From NCBI GenBank assembly GCA_022836615.1, contig MU405222.1:310001-374000 (forward strand): a DNA stretch of 64,000 nt, written 5' to 3'. The first letter of the stretch is position 1. Every line of letters begins with the position of its first letter. Positions 54,401-64,000 of the stretch are shown here, one piece after another. The notes under the pieces were generated by a model. The model saw nothing but the letters and a program-made list of their open reading frames with translations, was not told where the DNA came from and made no database searches. This stretch comes from Annulohypoxylon bovei var. microspora. Its lineage: Eukaryota > Ascomycota > Sordariomycetes > Xylariales > Hypoxylaceae. A program made the position numbers and the translations under genes.

Positions 54401-56558
54401 CCCAACGACCTTGTTGCCATTTTCATCCACGTTGTCTGGACCTAACTGCTCATACTTCTCGGTCTCATCCTCATTCAAGAATTCTTCAACTCGATCGACC
54501 GAAACCTTCGCCTCTTGGATATGGGCGATCATGTCTCCAAGTTGATCCAGAGGTACTCTGAGAAGCATGAAAAGGGAGATGGCGGTGAATGCAATAGATG
54601 GGTACAAAGGCTTGTGTTCTACCTTAGTGTAGACTAAGAAGGAGAAGAACGTAATCAGAACTGGCACCGTGTTCCAAATAGCAACAGCGAGTGCCCAGAT
54701 CATATAACGATTCCGCAAGGCTTTCAGCTCGTTGCGTCTCTTCTCATCGACGATATCACTAAAACGCTTCTCCCAGGCGAAGTACTTGATAATCCGAATG
54801 CTCTGGAGGATCTCGTTCGTCGTATGTATACGCTTGTCCGTCGCAGCCATGATCTTGCGCTGGGTGATGTTGAAACCTTTTGCCAAAAGGATATTGATCG
54901 GTAAGAGGAAGACCATAACGACAAGACCTGGGATAGCGCTGAGACCCATCACACGGTAGAGCAGAGCGATAGATACGAAAAGCTGCGAGGGAGCCGCAGC
55001 TAGCAGGAAGTGCAGGTAGGAAGTGCACTCCGAAATCTTGAAACTGTCGACTGACATGAGATTGATAATTGTTCCTAGGTTCGCTTGTTCGTCTGCTCCT
55101 TTGGAAGCGCCCTCCTTGACAGCATCACCATTCTGGGCACCAGGCTTCTTGTCTGCTCTCTTCTTTAGCCTAAAGAATCTCTTCAGTCTCTCTAACCTAG
55201 TTTCTTTTGTAGCGTCTGTGTTTCCGAGAACGGCATCTTGACCACTTGCCGCCTTGCGTCTCAATGCTTTAGCATAGATTTCGCCAATTATAATAGAACG
55301 AATCTGAATGCAAATCTTTCGACCAATCCATAAGGCTTGGCCATCGGCGATAGAACGGACGAGATCGGCAAGAGGAAGCAGGATAACATAGAGCCACAAA
55401 ACATTTCTCGGGGCTCTAGTCGGCATCTCCACATACTCGAGGATAGCCTTCAGAAGGAGCGTCGGAGCAAAAGTGAGAAGACCGCCGAAGGTAGCCCAGA
55501 CACACTGGATAATAAGCAAGCCCTTAAAATATTTGGTTAGATGCAAGGCGAGAGACGTCGTTTTCTTGACCTGGCGATAGTTGGCAAGTACCGTGGCGGC
55601 CTTATCGCGCGGTAGGAGGTTCCACACATGCTTAATCTCGAGAGGTTCTTTGTAACCTTGCCAGAGCATAGGATCGATCCAAGAAAAAGTCAGCAGGGAG
55701 AGAACCGAGGCCAAAGGTTCACGCGACGGCTCAATCTTCCCCTCCCATTCCATGACAACTGTCTTGTTACCCTTCCTAGTGTTCAGAGCTATCCCAAGCA
55801 GTAGTGTCGTCAGACAAAACTCGACAATGATTAGGATTTGCGCAAGTCTCGAGCTGGCATGGATGAGGACGGAGCGAAATATGATGATGGTAAAAAGCCA
55901 TTGGAAGGCATATATGAAAGCAGTATGGTTCCAAAGTCGCGGGATTCGCCATTTTGTGTTTCCTAGAAACAGCCGAAGTGTTGCGAGGATAAGAACGTAG
56001 ACCCAAAATACCAAGCCGACAATAGCTGCGAGTTGTCCGTGTCCATTATAGGTTTTAGTGACAAGAGCGACAATGTTGGCACCCACCAATCCACATATCG
56101 CAACCTCTTCGACGGCAACTAATAGATCCTGAGCAGGTGGGGTGTCGGCCTGGACGATAGAACCCTTGGAGGTGGTCTTGATAAGGGCAAGACGACCACC
56201 GCCGTTCGCATTGATAGATAACCCTTCATCGTCGTCGGTACTTATGCAATCATCTTCTTCCGGCGGTACTTCTGTGTGGTCCCTATGATCTGGTATTTGG
56301 TCGTAACCGTCGGCTCGTTTTAACCTAACATTCCGGTAGATAGTCTGAAGGAGGAGATGAAGGAGAGATAGAGATATTAGAACAAGAGGGAAAAGGATCT
56401 GCAGATAACTATAAGCCGTTAGTAGGCGAGACACGCATTGGATTGGACTAAGACACGGGCACACGAAAAGGCAGGAAAAAGGGCACTTACTCGGATTGAA
56501 AACAGGTTGTGAAGTCATCAGTCCGCCATATCGGCCATGAACACGAGGCAAAGCTCAT
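51437..56558 (-). CDS. Full-length ABCC (MRP-type) ABC transporter
   Basis: ATP-driven membrane exporter with the MRP layout. Two exons, 56491-56558 and 51437-56408, giving 1679 residues. The correct first exon reads MSFASCSWPIWRTDDFTTCF and is in a different phase from the frame that stays open across it; splicing GTAAGTGC...CTTATAG restores YLQILFPLVLISL. An N-terminal TMD0-like helical region is followed by TMD1, NBD1 (Walker A GPTGSGKT, signature LSGGQ, Walker B HVLMDDCLSAVD), TMD2 and NBD2 (Walker A GRTGAGKS, signature LSQGQ, Walker B VLVMDEATASID). The degenerate Asp in NBD1's Walker B end (DD instead of DE) is typical for ABCC, where NBD1 is catalytically weak. NBD2 carries an insert (about PSTTRSLLYSTENSEIQDLQ). 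Probably plasma or vacuolar membrane, conjugate or drug export; substrate unknown. Confidence 0.94.
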
Positions 56559-59500
56559 GTTTCTTCTGCTTCTCCCCAGCCCCACTCGCGAGAGTGGTAG
56601 GTAACCGGTTTGATGATATCACCAGACTGAAAAGATCTTAGGCCGATATATGTAGTCAATTGATCGAATGTTGAAGACGATACTCAGCACTGCTAATCGT
56701 AGCAGCCTGGAACTTTTTGCAGAAGGTAAAGACTGGCAAACGTAGGATTATGTCTGTCATGAAGAAGAGGGAAAACAATAGAAGGAGGTGAAGAAGATAG
56801 CTGGCAGGGTGCAAAATCGGGAATCTTTGGGGGGTGGAGCGAGAGATAGCATAAAAAGTCGCAGAGATGATGGAAGGAAGAATTATGTAGGAACCTAGCA
56901 CTAGTGCTACAGCGTTGTAGCTACCTACGACCTAGACTGATGTAACTTTCCCACAGTGGGGCCTTGCTCTTTGGCCGTCTGTGTAGTAGTAGGCTAGTAG
57001 GTTCCCACACTAATACCCAGGCCAGCCAGGCGCAACCTACCAGTGACGGCAGTGATTAACTTAAATCGTACGCGTCAGAGGTATTTTGCAAGTAGCTACC
57101 TAGCATAAGGTATTGTATGTGCATAGCATGGTGGGGGGAGGCGTCGCAGGTGATTCTTTCCTGGTGCGGTGTACAGCACTCCCGGCAGTGACGGTGAACC
57201 TATGTACAAGGCAGCTAGGAGATGCAGTCGCGACCAGACTCGTACCAGATTTCACTGCCTATGTCTGTGGCAGGTTCAGACCGCTTCTAGTCACCATGTT
57301 TATGCAGATAGAATATTCGGTAACTTCCAGCCACGAGCTGCTCGGTTCCTGATAGCGGACCCCACTAACCAACCTTAGTATTCCTAGCTTGACTAGCACG
57401 CGAAAGTAGCCCATTATGCCACCTTAAACACGTTCCGAATGCAGATACCGTATATAGTATGTTACACGGTTCTTGTGTAAGCCATCAATTTCTAAGGTTA
57501 TTTCTATTGTGACCCCGATATCGTCTTCTTTTCAAAGGATGTGGAAATCCTTTCTTCCTACAACTTTAGCTTAACATGTGCTTTCCAGTATTATAAAGTT
57601 AGGAATAATAATCATCGAATAGCTCCGAACCGTAACAAAAAGACCTATCAATGACATAGGTATGTTCCCGAAAAATCCATAGGCGTATGTTATATTTATA
57701 TTAGCGCACCACTTAAATGAATTCATGTACCACCTGATCTCGAATGTTTCCCTGTCCTGGTGATATCATTATTTGCAATTGGTCCGCGATTGGATACCTA
57801 GGTAGGTAGGTTTGCCAATTATCGCATACGTGTAACATCAAACATACGTCTTGCATACAATGTGGGGAACAAAATGATCTCTGACCTATATATATGCTTT
57901 TTGATTAATGCTTTTCTCTTATCTTATTCATCAATGGAGCTATGCATTCACCGAATAGAAGCTAGACAGGGCACCGCTTATCAAATCTATGTATAAAGGA
58001 TCAGACCGACCAGACCGTCTGAGTCACACTCCCAAAGTCATTTCCTAAGCCTGATAAGTGTGACTTTACAAATACTTACCTACCTAACTAATACAAGTGA
58101 AAATGAAAATCATCAATATCCGCATTGACTATAAAAGTGATAAGTAAGTAGTATTGCAGAGACTAGGTATATATTTCCGTATACTCTATCAGGATGGAGG
58201 ATCAGATTGGTATGTACATATTGTAACTCAGATAAGAATAAAGGCCGAGGAAACAGATAACCTATCCGTCCGAGTTCCTGGACGAACTCGCGAACTAATT
58301 TACCTACCTAGGTATGAGACATGCAGGTGAGAGGGGGTCAAGTTAACTCATCGGTTCCGGTCCCGCGATGCTTATGCGGGGTGAACACCACCAAGTTTCC
58401 CGACCTGCATTGCATGAGACTAAGAAGCCATCGACTCTTCTGATTGGTCACATAGTCAATTCATATCCATAGAGACCGGAGATAACCATATGTATTAACC
58501 TTCCTACATACATAAGGTTATACAGACGAGAGGTCTTGAAGAGGGTCTCGCCTCAAGCTTGGTAATTCACTTGGTTTGATTTGCTATACTATATGCAAGT
58601 TCAACCTCCCTTACGTCTCTATCCTTATTAATATTTCACAGTGTAAGTCCAAAGCTGTAGTCGAAAGTCATATATATGTAATGCATGCTCACCTTGCATA
58701 TGTAGCCGGATAACTATCGGAAATTGGAGAGTATTGTAAGCTTCTACCTCTGCTTCCACCTCTGTGGCATGCTTGGCCTTTGATGACTGTGTTTCTGTTG
58801 GACACTGTCACTGGAATCGGCTACTCCACCGGAAACACTTTGCATAATATGAGGGTAGTTGCGTAATCACGAATTTGTTACGAAAACAAAAGGTGAATAC
58901 CATTATTCACTGCTTACTTACCTAGGCAGGCTATCAACTACTTAGATATACTTGATTTCGTAGCAAGGAGTGCCGAGTACGGATCGATAAATAGCGGGTG
59001 GCATCAGCGTTCTCGACATAGCAACGTCATGTGTTTTCAAATCATGTCGTCGATATTACTTGGGTTCGTCTTTTTCGATGGTTAATCCCACGGTACCATC
59101 ATGCGTCTTGCTCATAGCTACGTATAAGTTAAATTCATATTATGAAACATTAATTTATAATTACCTAATGGACTTTACCCTTAAAAGATTGATTGACAAT
59201 AATAGCTACTTAACCCAAGGTTCCTCGTGTTTGGATACTTATGTCCCAAGTATTTTAGGACGGAGATATGTAGTTAGAAGCCACCAAAGGAGGACAAGGA
59301 CGCCATATGTAAGCCAGGCGGACGATTTCGGAGTATCGGTGAAATGAGCATTGTTTAATACCTATATTATTATTATTCCTTAATTTATCAATTCTTTTCT
59401 ATACCGCTCCTTTAAAATTGAATTTTCTTTTTTGAATCGTCGTCTAATGACACAGAAATGTTAACAAGCCTGCAAGTAATTTCTAAAGAACATCTCATTA

Positions 59501-60153
59501 TTTAATAATCAATAGTAGTAACTATAGTTATTACAATCCAAAATGTCTCTGGTATAGCTTAATTTCAGGTTCAAGATAGTAACTATAGCCTGTTTTAAAA
59601 CCTTCGAAATAAGAAAGTAGTATACGGGCTTGAACTTAAAAAAGTATTTATGATGACATTCAAGTACGATTCTATAATTTACAGTTAAGAACTTCGTCGG
59701 ATGCCTGATCTCACTCTGTAACGTAACATGAGTACTTCCATCACTTTTTCTAGAGGTCAGGACTGTCGGAGGGCAAGTCGTTGAAGGTCTAGTTAGATCG
59801 GGATTCGACTTATGAGAGGCTCGATCCATCGGGAGGAAGAGCTGTTGGTGGCTGTATACTGCGTTTCTCGACAGGTAGATAGACTTGGAGTCGGTTTATT
59901 TTTGCGTGTTTAGGTACGTACCTACCTGCACCGAAAGTTTAACAACATCGCATTTTATATCATTGAAATAACCAATCAACGTCGAATATGGAGGTAGTGC
60001 AGGGTTGCAGAAGTGGCTGCAGGAGGCTGTGTTGGAGAAGTCGTAAGAGGTTGCCGATGCTCGTCAAGCCTGACATCTGTGATTCTACATCCACGTCTAA
60101 CTCTCTAATATTCACCTAATTACCGATGCTATCATAAATAAACAGACATTAAG
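56559..60153. other. 3.6-kb AT-rich gene-free region
   Basis: No supported gene. The ABC promoter and leader should lie at 56.56-57.0 kb, where a hydrophobic frame (56656-56901, minus) could be a leader ORF. Further on, AT content rises and CTAGGTA-type words recur (57.8, 58.08, 58.3, 58.92 kb). Confidence 0.5.
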
Positions 60154-61761
60154 ATGAGCTTCGGGTTTAGCGTTGGCGACTTTATCACGGTGATCGAACT
60201 TGCTGACAAGATCCGGAAAGAATTCGCCAGCGCTCCAAGTGAATTCAAAGAAATCTGAGCTGAGTAGGAAACTCCAATTATCCACTGATAAAACATCGAC
60301 TAAACTCCTGAGTAGAGCCAGAAGCCTTACCATTGTTCTTCGAGGTGTCGATGTAGCCCTATCCGAGTATCTCGAAAAAGTATAGGGGAAAATACAGCGA
60401 GCTAGGTTCCAAACAAAGGGGCATAAACAAAACTGCAAAAAGAGTGTGGAAGAGGCTGACGTAGGAGCCTAATGATATACGTGACCTTCGTAGTCGTATT
60501 GCATCAAATATTGGGTTATTGAACTCGTTCAATCAGGAATCCACTAGGCGCGATGTTGTTAAGCTGGTAAGAAAGCAAGACCACCGGGAACACCAGGAAG
60601 TTCTTGACTGGATCACCTCATTTGATTACGCTTCTCAACATGCCGACTTCATTAGTCGACGACAGCCAGATACCGGGAAATGGTTTCTTGATCCGCAAAA
60701 ATATCAAATCTGGATGCGAGATAAGAAGTAGACGCTCTTCTGTCCAGGAATTCCCGGCGCTGGAAAGACAATTCTCACTTCAATTGTGATCGAAGACCTT
60801 TGTGGTCGATTTTTGGATGACCCTAGTGTCGGCGTTGCATACATTTATGGCAGCTTTCGTCGAAAATCCGAACAGAAGACTTCGGATTTACTGTGTAGCT
60901 CAATCAAACAACTTTCTCGACGCCAACTTGTTACAGATCAATCATCTCTCCCGAACGCCGTTAAGGAACTTCGTAGCCAATGTATCCGAGAAGGGAAACT
61001 ACCATCAGAAGATGAAATCTCAAAGGCCTTGCGAACAGTTGTCTCCTTTTATTCAAGAGTCTTCATTATCATCGATGCACTAGATGAATGTGAGGGGTCC
61101 GATGGGTGCCGAGCAAAACTCCTGTCAGTGATCTTTAGTACCTATACAAGAAGAATGCGGTGTAAACATCTTGGTAACATCTAGATTTAATCCTGATGTT
61201 GAAGGTAGATTTGCTAATTATGTATCACTAGAGATTCGCGCAGGCGAAGGAGATGTGAGGAGATACCTAGAATGCCGTATGGGGTTGTTACCTATTCGAA
61301 ATTCGGAGATAGAAAAGGAAATAATAACCACCATTTAGAAGGTAGTCGACGGAATGTATGTTTTCTATACTATCTATATCATCTAGGAAGTGACCGACTA
61401 AAACGCATCCAGGTTCTTACTGGCGCAAATATATTTTGACGCCCTGAAGGCCAAGACGACACCCAAAGCAATCCGAAATGCATTGAAGACTTTTCGAGGG
61501 GATAATCGACAGCTTGGACAAGACAACAAGTTGCAAGTCCTAAGTCAGGCATATGACAATGCTATGGAGAGAATCATGGGACAGGGATAAGAGCTCAAAG
61601 ACCTCCTAACTACCGTGGAACTTCGACATGCCCTGGCAGTTGAAATCGGCGAGGAGGAGCTTGACGAAGAAAACCTTACAGTAGTTGAACTAATGATCTC
61701 GGTATGCGGTGGATTGGTTACCGTTGAGAAAGAGAGTGATATTATCCGCTTGGTTCACTAG
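60154..61761 (+). pseudogene. Decayed NACHT-domain (STAND) protein gene
   Basis: Relic of a fungal NACHT/ankyrin-type gene. It starts with MSFGFSVGDFITVIELADKI, the common N-terminal helical domain, broken by stops around 60255. From about 60465 to 61184 one frame carries DIRDLRSRIASNIGLL, HQEVLDWITSFDYA, the P-loop CPGIPGAGKT, and VFIIIDALDECEGSDGCR (the Walker B-like NACHT box). That frame is interrupted by a TAG at 60462 and again at 60729. It then shifts frame near 61140 to SRFNPDVEG, VSLEIRAGEGDVRRYLE and VVDGM. An intron with intact signals (61356-61412) joins it to FLLAQIYFDALKAKTTPKAI. Further stops stand at about 61335 (TAG), 61588 (TAA) and 61759 (TAG). Several breaks match CAG or CAA changed to TAG or TAA, and TGG to TAG. 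Ankyrin or other C-terminal repeats are absent. Once probably an incompatibility or immune-type regulator. Confidence 0.9.
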
Positions 61762-63576
61762 GTATGAATTAGGGAGGTTCAAATGTGGCATGATGTGAAA
61801 ATTTTATGGGATCCTTTAAAATCCAATATATATTATACGAAGCTTTAGCTTAAAACTGTTATAGTTATACATTGTGTAAAAACCCGCGAACAGAAGATTC
61901 ATTGTATGTACCTACCTGAGTACGCATCTATTCGTACTGGTGTGATGTGACTCAAAAATAGACAGAGGATCATATCATACCTAACTACATATAAGAAGGA
62001 CGTAGGTCCATCACGAGGGTTTTCGTCACGTTTAGTTCTCCATCTCCGCCACCCATGGTTCTACAAGGGCAGATATTATCACACAAATGGGGCAAGAGCT
62101 GATCTTGAGTAGGTAATAACAAGGGGGTAACGTTAGAGGGCTGTCCTGTAAAATCACAACTAAGTACGACAACGGGACTGTCCATTACTAGGGATTCATA
62201 TATCAGTAAGAAATCGGCTATTCACAATAGCATGAACAACTAGGTACCTTAGATACCAAATCAAAATTTGTGCAAAGATCTTTCATAGGTTCTTTCCAAA
62301 GCCGTATACATTCAAGAAAACACAGTTGCTCTAAACTTAACGGAACAGAGAGCAGCCACGATCCAACCCCAAACAATCTTGATAGAAGCATGTTAAACAT
62401 CTTCACTTCTTCAAATATACCCGCACCAATCATTCATTCAAGCACTGTCACCAAAGATCGACCTTTCTACACCACTTGCTTCCATCATGACTAGGAAGTC
62501 TACGACCGCGGGTAACTAGGTATAACTTTGACTAAGTGAAAAACAAATCTCAAGATACTAATAAGAATACATATTCTAAGATATATGTGGATCAACGGAT
62601 GCTAGTCAAGTATATCTGGGTGTGGTTGTTACCAATCTTTGTTACCTCTTTTCCAACCCACAATTTTCTATATTGTATAGAAATTTCTCGCAATTGTGAT
62701 CATCAACTAACAGTTTCAACAGTTACTGTTGCAAAAAAGGGGTTTCCAGATGATAATTCTTTGAAATATACCACGTCGGACAATTATCCCTATTGTGACG
62801 AGGTTTCCTGTGGACACGAACAATGCCCCAGTTGTGGAAAGATCTTGTACTTGACTGTATGGGCAATGGATACCTAGGTCCCTAGGTATTATTTCCAAAG
62901 GAGGGCAAAATCCTTAGCATAAATAGGTGCTAGTGATCAAGTGTATATACACACCTGAAGCATGAATATGCCTACTGAGGTATATTGGGGAGTATGACAT
63001 ATTTTGTAGTCGAATGATGGCGCCCACGTGGTGTAGAAGTCTCCAAAAACAGGGAGAATTCAGGACCCGAAAATGGAACCAATCTTACCACCTACATAGG
63101 CCACGACTCAGCTCAATAAAAGCCGTTTCGGTGACATACAGGTACGACTAACCCGAGCCAATAACTTCCCGGTCTGGCAAGTAAGCTGCGAATCTGTCGG
63201 CATTGAAGCTATTTAGCTGCCACATGCAGCAATTTTAACGAAGCGCCTCTTTTGGCCTTTGATTGAACGAGGAAGCTAATTGAGGTGTTTGAGGATGGAA
63301 GGGAGGAAAGATAGATCTAGCGCGTGATTCGACGACGGCTAGTGCGAAGAGTGTTCGGTATTCGCCTGAATAAGAAGGTGTCTTGGCTCGTAGCCCTGCA
63401 ACGTAGCGCTGATCGCTCATCAGTGGGGAAAGATCGCGGCGCAACACCCTCGTTCACATGATAACGAGCGTCTCTCCCCTGACCTAAGCATTTCCAAGGA
63501 CGATGCAAAGCTTTAAAAGGACGGAGTCGGCCTCCGGATATTGGACAGAAATGGAGGCACCGCAGGTTCCGTCAAT
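61762..63576. other. AT-rich region after the NACHT relic
   Basis: No firm gene. A frame at 62536-62877 could encode a small Cys-containing secreted peptide from an ATG at 62599, but support is weak. An inverted repeat TACCTAGG-TC-CCTAGGTA lies at 62871-62888. The last ~100 bases are the RNase T2 leader. Confidence 0.45.
62871..62888. repeat. Inverted repeat TACCTAGG-TC-CCTAGGTA
   Basis: Perfect 8-bp arms with a 2-base centre; another palindromic use of the CTAGGT word. Confidence 0.85.
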
Positions 63577-64000
63577 ATGGCATCTATTCGCTCTTTAACC
63601 GCAGGATCTTTGAGTGTGCTAGGTCTAGCAGAGTCTGTCCTCGCCGGCGCTCCTAAGACATGCGCGAGCACGTCGCAGCTATCATGTCACAACTCGACTA
63701 CAGTTGCTGATTTGTGCTGCTTTAATTACCCCGGAGGATCGCTATTGCAGACTCAGTTCTGGGATACGGACCCTGCAGTTGGCCCCGATGATTCGTGGAC
63801 GATCCACGGTCTCTGGCCAGACCATTGCGACGGCACGTACGACTCTACGTGCGACAGCAAGCGCGCCTACACCAACATATCCGCCATCCTGAAGGGCTTT
63901 GGAGACGACGATCTCCTAACCTACATGGAGACGTACTGGCTGCCGAACGACGGCACAGGGGAGTCGTTCTGGGAGCACGAGTGGGGAAAGCACGGCACCT
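63577..64000 (+). CDS. Secreted ribonuclease T2 (5' part, runs off window end)
   Basis: Extracellular base-nonspecific RNase that cleaves RNA via 2',3'-cyclic phosphates. The open frame starts at 63577 with a signal peptide (MASIRSLTAGSLSVLGLAES). The mature part shows CASTSQLSCHNST, DLCCFNYPGGSLLQTQFWDT, the CAS I region with catalytic His (WTIHGLWPDHCDGTY) and CAS II with His, Glu, Lys, His (FWEHEWGKHGT). At least eight cysteines are visible, as expected for the disulfide-rich fungal T2 fold. No stop or frame break occurs before the window end, so the visible part appears intact. A second ATG 26 bases upstream is out of frame. Confidence 0.95.
   Translation, partial: MASIRSLTAGSLSVLGLAESVLAGAPKTCASTSQLSCHNSTTVADLCCFNYPGGSLLQTQFWDTDPAVGPDDSWTIHGLWPDHCDGTYDSTCDSKRAYTNISAILKGFGDDDLLTYMETYWLPNDGTGESFWEHEWGKHGT

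Noticed and set aside
56656..56901. 81-residue hydrophobic minus-strand frame upstream of the ABC gene
   Set aside because: Could be a leader ORF, but translation is generic Leu/Phe/Ile-rich from T-rich DNA; kept only as a remark.
1..64000. Secondary-metabolite cluster, CRISPR array, prophage or bacterial insertion sequence
   Set aside because: No PKS, NRPS, terpene cyclase or linked tailoring set; no regularly spaced repeats; all genes are eukaryotic with spliceosomal introns.

Overview
The window is nuclear DNA of a filamentous ascomycete (Pezizomycotina, most likely a Sordariomycete). The evidence is short GT-AG introns of about 40-140 nt with CTAAC/CTAAT-type branch sites, typical fungal protein families (Gda1, Ypt7, SCAP, Med5, ABCC transporter, fungal NACHT), and a dispersed intergenic word TACCTAGGTA/ACCTACCTAGGT. 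Exon-intron structures were worked out by hand from splice signals and reading-frame continuity. Genes stand on both strands and are unrelated in function; I see no operon-like or biosynthetic cluster.

Layout. 0-12.8 kb is dense housekeeping: Rab7/Ypt7 GTPase (5' part, minus), a small mitochondrial-type protein, a magnesium-chelatase-like AAA relative, Golgi GDPase Gda1, a PPPDE-thioredoxin-PUL fusion, a short kinesin-3 and a JMJD7-like JmjC oxygenase. 14.7-18.2 kb encodes the sterol sensor SCAP. 19.5-25.3 kb (minus) carries a conserved unknown protein, a cytochrome b5/FMN 2-hydroxyacid dehydrogenase that ends in a peroxisomal SKL signal once spliced, and a Cys-rich single-pass cell-surface protein. 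27.1-30.6 kb holds an orphan ORF and a multi-exon C2H2-finger protein. 30.6-40.5 kb is gene-poor; its only clear gene is an intron-containing tRNA-Arg(UCU). 40.6-56.6 kb is dense again: unknown Pro-rich protein, Mediator subunit 5, six-exon arylsulfatase, the TRAP-alpha/Irc22-type ER protein and a full ABCC transporter. 56.6-63.6 kb is AT-rich and almost empty apart from a decayed NACHT gene whose stop codons look like repeat-induced point mutation. A secreted RNase T2 gene begins at 63.6 kb and runs off the end.

The best leads are the PTS1-tagged cytochrome b5/FMN enzyme, the RIP-like NACHT relic, the C2H2 gene whose first exon lacks an ATG, the PPPDE-Trx-PUL fusion and the palindromic CTAGGT word. 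Nothing here is proven to be a new biological system.
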